Assembly (NCBI GenBank): GCA_041844915.1
Contig: JBGZBY010000048.1
Span: forward strand, 1-64,000
Length of the DNA stretch: 64,000 bases
Direction of reading: 5' to 3'
DNA from: W11650 sp041844915
GTDB taxonomy: Bacteria; Bacillota; Clostridia; Lachnospirales; Vallitaleaceae
A program made the translations under genes and the position numbers. The first letter of the stretch is position 1. Each line of letters starts with the position of its first letter. The notes under the pieces are model-generated. The model saw nothing but the letters and a program-made list of their open reading frames with translations, searched no databases and had not been told where the DNA came from. Positions 60,104 through 64,000 of this stretch are shown piece by piece.

Positions 60104-60604
60104 ATGAAAAAAGCGGTGTATGCCGGCAGCTTTGATCCGCCGACATTTGGACATATGGATATTATTGAAAGAGCTTCCAGATTGACGGAGGAGTTGATTG
60201 TTGCCGTTGCCGTCAATCCCCAGAAAAAATCTCTGCTCAGCCTAGAGGAAAGAGATGAGCTATTAAAGAAATTGACGGAGCATATTCCGAATGTCAGAGT
60301 GGAGCATTTTACCGGCTTGCTGGTGAATTTTGTAAAAAAAGAAGGAGCAGACGCCATTATTCGGGGCTTTCGGGCGGTGTCGGATTTTGAGTATGAATTG
60401 CAGCTTGCCCAAGGAAACAGTCTGCTTAGTCCGGAAACGGAAACGGTCTTTTTGGTATCCAACGCCAAGTATTCGTTTATCAGCTCCACCTTTGTGAAGG
60501 AAGCGGCTCACTTTGGCGGCGAAATTGGCGATATGGTGCCGGAGCTATCCAAACAAGCGGTATTAAAGAAGATAGGAGTAGAGTATGAACAGCAAAGTAT
60601 TTGA
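60104..60604 (+). CDS. coaD: Phosphopantetheine adenylyltransferase CoaD
   Basis: CoaD makes dephospho-CoA from 4'-phosphopantetheine and ATP. The 166-residue protein has AVYAGSFDPPTFGHMDIIER (the GSFDPxTxGH motif reads DPPTFGH), KKSLLSLEERDELL, GADAIIRGFRAVSDFEYELQ, and ISSTFVKEAAHFGGEIGDMV (near the end; ISSTxVRE is the family form). The Q-rich ELQLAQGNSLL stretch replaces the usual QMAxxNRxL. The start is ATG 60104 (GGAGAG upstream). It overlaps the next gene by 20 bp. Confidence 0.96.
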   Translation: MKKAVYAGSFDPPTFGHMDIIERASRLTEELIVAVAVNPQKKSLLSLEERDELLKKLTEHIPNVRVEHFTGLLVNFVKKEGADAIIRGFRAVSDFEYELQLAQGNSLLSPETETVFLVSNAKYSFISSTFVKEAAHFGGEIGDMVPELSKQAVLKKIGVEYEQQSI

Positions 60605-61088
60605 TATTATCGACGATATGGAAGTGTATATAAATGATAGCAATACCGTGCCTTTTCAATCGAATAAGGTGATAGTTCGCAGCGATGTGATTGATGAATT
60701 TATTACGCAAATCAGGCTGGCACTGCCGGAGGAAATCAAAAGAGCCAATGCCATCATTGACGATAGAGAGCATATGATGTCGATTGCTAAGGAAAAGCTG
60801 GCGGAAATTGAGGAAGAAACCATGGCGAGAGCAAGAGCGATGGTGGACGAGCATGAGATTACCAGACAGGCGCAGGAAAAAGCAGCGGCTATTTTGGAAA
60901 AGGCCTATCAGCAGAGCGAGGAAATTCGCCGGGAAGCATATCGCTATACCGATGAGCTGCTGGAGAAGGCGCAAAAAACGATCACCTCCTTGCTGAATCA
61001 GTCCAATGACGACTATTCCAAATTTGAGAAGACCTTGCTGAATCAATTGGATATTATTGAAGAAAACCGGGATACTTTAAAGGACTAG
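60585..61088 (+). CDS. Coiled-coil protein downstream of coaD
   Basis: A 167-residue protein almost entirely helical and charged (RANAIIDDREHMMSIAKEKL, EIEEETMARARAMVDEHEIT, AAAILEKAYQQSEEIRREAY), in the layout of the small coiled-coil 'vacuolar ATPase subunit H-like' or ATPase-annotated family that follows coaD in Lachnospirales. No catalytic residues or membrane helix. It may be a scaffold similar in outline to DivIVA or V-ATPase stalks. The ATG has GGAGTAGAGT upstream and overlaps coaD by 20 bp. Function unknown. Confidence 0.8.
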   Translation: MNSKVFDIIDDMEVYINDSNTVPFQSNKVIVRSDVIDEFITQIRLALPEEIKRANAIIDDREHMMSIAKEKLAEIEEETMARARAMVDEHEITRQAQEKAAAILEKAYQQSEEIRREAYRYTDELLEKAQKTITSLLNQSNDDYSKFEKTLLNQLDIIEENRDTLKD

Positions 61089-61160
61089 GGCGTTTCTTTC
61101 TTTGGTGCGGCTTGAAGCTGCGTGAAGCAGCGATGCTTAAAGCAGACCGGCTAATATTTA

Positions 61161-62372
61161 TCAGGGAAGGACAATGGGATTTCTCTTTTCCGGCGGAAAA
61201 TATTCGGTGGAATATTTCTGCGCCAGTAGCTGTGCGTAAAGTCTATCGCAGCGCAGCTCGTTTTGATATAAAAGAGCGGCGGCTTTTGGCAGAGTTTTGC
61301 TATGCCGGGTATTGGTAATCACCGGAAGCTGCGAACTTTCTTGCAGGCGGCGTAGCAGCGGCGCAGCGGAGCGGCGGAAGCCAAGAACCTTGAGATAGCT
61401 GTTTTCTCTAGTCAGACGAGGGAACGGCGGCTGATTGAGAAAAATCTGCATCAGCGCTCGTTTGACCGTTGCCAGTGGAAAGTTGCGGGAGCTACAGGCG
61501 TGGATGTATTCGTCAAAGCTCAATCCCGCGTGAGCGTAGCGATAGAAGCGGTTCAGCAGCTGAGGTTTTTGCTCTCGCAGCGAGAGCAAGGCGGAGGAGG
61601 GCTGCTGAATAAGTAAAAACAGAGCAAACGGATAGATATCCTCTGGGAATATCGCTCCGTTTTTTTGTGCAATAAATTTCGACAAGTGCTCAAAGCTGGC
61701 GGAGGGAAGCGCTTCCTTCAGTTTTTTTTCATCAGCTTGGCGAATCAGCTTTCGGATGGCGGTGGCTGACATGAGGGTATCCTGCCGGTAGGAGCCGTCC
61801 AAATAGTCCTGACCCTGTCTTTGGATCAGGCAGGGCTGAATTGTGCTCTGCATTTTTTTTAAGGCCTTTAAATATTCAATTGCTAGGATATTATTGGAGC
61901 CCTTCAGGATTGCGCCATAACCTTTTTCGGGGAAAAGACTTTCCAGTGCCGTTTGCCTGGCGGCGGCAAAGGATGCTCCGGCCTTTAAGCTGCTTTTTAA
62001 GAGCAGGGAAAATTCAGGGCTTTCTGTTATCAGAAGCTCTGCCAGCTTTTGAAGCACGGGCAATTCGGGATGCTCCGCACCGAAATAGAGCCGGTCAATA
62101 ATTTGACTTTGCTCCAGTAAAAAAACAGCGCCCTCGGCAAAATACTCAGCGCTGCCTGCGGCGGCGGGAACGGGAAGCTCCAGTACCAGATCAATACCGT
62201 TTGCCAGAGCGATTTCAGTGCGAAGCCATTTATCAAAGATTGCCGGTTCGCCCCTTTGAACAAAGCTGCCGCTCATAATAGCGACTACAAAATCAGCTTC
62301 TACCTTGGACAGCTGGTAGGCATGACCTCGGTGGAAGGGATTGTATTCGGCAATGATAGCAGCTGTTTTCAT
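61161..62372 (-). CDS. tmcAL: tRNA(Met) cytidine acetate ligase TmcAL (YlbM-like)
   Basis: TmcAL (403 aa) uses ATP and acetate to acetylate C34 of elongator tRNA-Met. The nucleotidyltransferase-type opening AAIIAEYNPFHRGHAYQLSK, with HxGH, is near the start; MSGSFVQRGEPAIFDKWLRT and GIDLVLELPVPAAAGSAEYF follow, as in YlbM. The C-terminus has SRNFPLATVKRALMQIFLNQ and YLKVLGF. Its ATG has TAGGAA upstream on the minus strand. It is convergent with the coiled-coil gene. Pairing with coaD on the chromosome is common in Firmicutes. Confidence 0.94.
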   Translation of the reverse strand: MKTAAIIAEYNPFHRGHAYQLSKVEADFVVAIMSGSFVQRGEPAIFDKWLRTEIALANGIDLVLELPVPAAAGSAEYFAEGAVFLLEQSQIIDRLYFGAEHPELPVLQKLAELLITESPEFSLLLKSSLKAGASFAAARQTALESLFPEKGYGAILKGSNNILAIEYLKALKKMQSTIQPCLIQRQGQDYLDGSYRQDTLMSATAIRKLIRQADEKKLKEALPSASFEHLSKFIAQKNGAIFPEDIYPFALFLLIQQPSSALLSLREQKPQLLNRFYRYAHAGLSFDEYIHACSSRNFPLATVKRALMQIFLNQPPFPRLTRENSYLKVLGFRRSAAPLLRRLQESSQLPVITNTRHSKTLPKAAALLYQNELRCDRLYAQLLAQKYSTEYFPPEKRNPIVLP

Positions 62373-62496
62373 AATAAATTCCTATATCGCAAATTCACAG
62401 GGAATTTCGATCATTTTCCTTTCGTAATTTTTATATCATTTTCCGTTTTTCCAGCAGAAGCAAGGGCCACACTGTTTTGAGGCAAGTGCGGGCAAA

Positions 62497-62967
62497 CTAT
62501 TCCCAGTCCTTGCAGACGTCGATCCATTCCTGGGCGTGAGAGTATTGCCACAGCTCGTCAGGCGTAAGCGCGATGGCGGTATTGCCGCTTCCAGCAGCGG
62601 GATACACCGTTTCAAAGCGCTTTAGCGAGATATCAAGAAAGACGGTGATTTCCTTCGAATTGGCAAAGGGACAGACTCCGCCCGGAGCATGACCGGTGTA
62701 TTCCTCGACGAGCTCTCCAGGAATCATTTTCGCTTTTTGATGAAAAATATCTTTGTATTTACGATTGTCGATTTTGGCGTCGCCTGCTGTAACGATCAAA
62801 ACAGTCTGATCATTGACCAAAAAGGACATGGTTTTGGCGATTTGCTTCGGCTGACAGCCGACTGCTTCCGCCGCCAGTTCAACAGTAGCACTGGACTGTG
62901 CAAATTCCATAATTCTCTTTTCCAGCCCTAGGGCTTCAAAATATTTCTTTACATGGAAAAATGACAT
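62497..62967 (-). CDS. YbaK/EbsC-type aminoacyl-tRNA deacylase domain protein
   Basis: A 156-residue stand-alone YbaK-like editing domain that hydrolyses mischarged tRNAs. SSATVELAAEAVGCQPKQIAKTMSFL is the family opening; ILIVTAGDAKIDNRKYKDIF and TGHAPGGVCPFAN (GGxxPFG-like, read as GGVCPFA) follow. Lys in KTMSFLV is catalytic. I choose ATG 62967, with GGAAGGGAG upstream on the minus strand; the frame is open further upstream but reads as spacer. tRNA specificity (Pro/Cys-type) cannot be read. The 124-bp gap to tmcAL has no gene. Confidence 0.92.
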   Translation of the reverse strand: MSFFHVKKYFEALGLEKRIMEFAQSSATVELAAEAVGCQPKQIAKTMSFLVNDQTVLIVTAGDAKIDNRKYKDIFHQKAKMIPGELVEEYTGHAPGGVCPFANSKEITVFLDISLKRFETVYPAAGSGNTAIALTPDELWQYSHAQEWIDVCKDWE

Positions 62968-63204
62968 AATAATCTCCCTTCCGTTCCCTCTGGTGCAGTT
63001 TTGCGAGGAAAAGCCCTTGCTCGTCAAACCAAAGAAGCTTTTGTCGGATGGTTTGCCGATTTGGCGGAGAAAACGACGCTTTGCGGCTTTGGCGGAGCAT
63101 TTGAATTCAGCAGTTTTCACGATCTGCATAACAAATAAATTGATTCTAGCATTATAAAACAAGAGCGGAAGAAAAGCAAGAGGAAAAATAGGGGAGTAAA
63201 TATA

Positions 63205-63263
63205 TTGACCAAAAATAAAATTCATGTTAATATACCAGTGGTATATACCGGCGGTATATTAAC
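63205..63263 (+). promoter_or_regulatory. TetR promoter with overlapping double operator
   Basis: Promoter TTGACC (63205-63210), 17 bp, TAATAT (63228-63233). The operator (63226-63263) has outer arms GTTAATATACC and GGTATATTAAC that are perfect complements around an inner GGTATATACC. It reads as two copies of TATACC-N3-GGTATA (63231-63245 and 63244-63258), overlapping by two bases. One copy covers the -10, so the regulator most likely represses itself. Confidence 0.88.
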
Positions 63264-63283
63264 AATTAACAAGGAGAAATTTG

Positions 63284-63898
63284 ATGAAAATATCAGAAAC
63301 ACAGCAAAAAATATTAGAAGTTGGTAAACGTGAATTTTTGGAAAAAGGGTTTAAGGATGCATCTCTTAGAAAAATTGTAGCAGAAGCAGGATTTACCAAA
63401 GGCGCTTTTTATGGATATTATCCCGACAAAGCAGCTTTATTTGAAGCGCTTGTTTCTGAGGCGGCGGATGGCTTGATGGAACAATTCAGAACTGCACAAG
63501 ATGCGCATTTTGATTTAATTCCCGAAAATAAAACTTCGGAAAGCAGAGAGCTGTCTACAAAATACCTTCTGCATTTTGTGAACTATATTTATGATTATTT
63601 TGAAGAATTTAAGCTTGTACTTTGCTGTTCTGAGGGCACAAAATACGAAGATTATATTCATGAACTTGTAGAATTGGAAGTGTCCCGAACAGAAAAATAC
63701 TACGCTATTCTTAAAGAAAAGGGCAAAATGAGAGGAAGTGTCAGTCATGATTTACATCATATGATTACCAGTGCATATTTTACAGCTGCATTTGAAACAG
63801 TAGCTCATGACATGGCGAGAGAGCAGGCAATAGAATATGCGGAAGAGCTTGCCATTTTTTTTAATTCCGGATGGGAAGGGCTTTTAAGGTTTACATAA
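63284..63898 (+). CDS. TetR-family transcriptional regulator
   Basis: A 204-residue TetR regulator: helix-turn-helix in the N-terminal 55 residues (QKILEVGKREFLEKGFKDAS, LRKIVAEAGFTKGAFYGYYP), and a ligand-binding helical C-terminal domain. The ATG at 63284 has AAGGAG upstream. AT-rich compared with the core genes, as in the left edge of the window. It sits directly behind its operator, and the regulated partner (often a membrane transporter or permease) would lie to the right of the window. Bases 63899-64000 show no gene I can support. Confidence 0.92.
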   Translation: MKISETQQKILEVGKREFLEKGFKDASLRKIVAEAGFTKGAFYGYYPDKAALFEALVSEAADGLMEQFRTAQDAHFDLIPENKTSESRELSTKYLLHFVNYIYDYFEEFKLVLCCSEGTKYEDYIHELVELEVSRTEKYYAILKEKGKMRGSVSHDLHHMITSAYFTAAFETVAHDMAREQAIEYAEELAIFFNSGWEGLLRFT

Positions 63899-64000
63899 GC
63901 TGTAACATTTTAGTTAGCTTAGACTAATAGTTTTATTCTTAGAAAGGAATGAGCGGTTCAGGAATGATAAAGACAAATTAATGGCAAGAGATTATATTTT

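Overview
The window is a dense, almost entirely plus-strand stretch of a low-to-moderate GC Firmicutes chromosome. The best guess is a Clostridia/Lachnospirales-like anaerobe, from a division cluster opened by mraZ, a meso-DAP type MurE, a FakA/Gls24 pair, AroH-type chorismate mutase, SpoVB/YtgP-like flippase, GerMN and DUF5702/TadE proteins, strong AAGGAGG ribosome binding sites and frequent GTG/TTG starts. Genus cannot be fixed from the sequence alone.

Layout. 1-900: two small AT-rich membrane proteins, probably accessory. 1.1-3.1 kb: lactonase-fold beta-propeller and lgt. 3.2-14.3 kb: division and cell-wall cluster (mraZ, rsmH, a possible 29-aa ORF, ftsL, PBP, murE, mraY, ftsW, divIB/ftsQ, ftsZ, nrdR). 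It lacks murF, murD, murG, murC and ftsA, and carries spacer DNA where murD and murG often lie. 14.3-18.7 kb: cysK, then larB, larC and larE for the nickel-pincer cofactor; larA is not present. 18.9-24.8 kb: phoH, a short PgpH, ybeY, a YerB-like lipoprotein and a MurJ/SpoVB flippase. 24.9-32.3 kb: comEA, an OmpR-type response regulator and kinase, a GerMN protein, comEC and holA, so DNA-uptake genes with a two-component system between them. 32.4-34.2 kb (minus strand): AI-2E-type permease and a divergent RlmH. 34.5-37.9 kb: a candidate small structured RNA, tsaB, then rimI fused in frame to transketolase. 38.1-43.1 kb: RNase Z, a hypothetical protein, tsaD, and a double-DUF1538 membrane protein paired with a tandem P-II-like protein. 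43.3-45.1 kb: two tRNA-Ser genes, a small membrane protein and a gene-poor stretch with possible gene remnants. 45.1-50.2 kb: a small Tad-like cluster (DUF5702, two TadE-like pseudopilins, A24 prepilin peptidase). 50.4-61.1 kb: VTT membrane protein, RpiR regulator, flavoprotein, aroH fused in frame to cmk, gls24, fakA, recG, rsmD, coaD and a coiled-coil protein. 61.2-63.0 kb (minus): tmcAL and ybaK-like. 63.2 kb to the end: an autoregulated TetR gene whose partner lies outside the window.

Most notable points: (1) the comEA promoter and the promoter of the Tad-like cluster, 20 kb apart, share a 25-bp element (22 identities), a phased ladder of 11-bp TTYTAAT repeats, and a -10 at the same distance, suggesting one OmpR-type regulator controls DNA uptake and a pilus-like system; (2) two unrelated gene pairs (rimI-tkt, aroH-cmk) are joined in frame with no stop while keeping a strong internal ribosome binding site; (3) a four-box MraZ operator with exact 10-bp phasing; (4) a roughly 120-residue His-rich repeat in LarC; (5) an RlmH lacking the glycine-rich cofactor loop; (6) a double palindromic TetR operator lying on its own -10.
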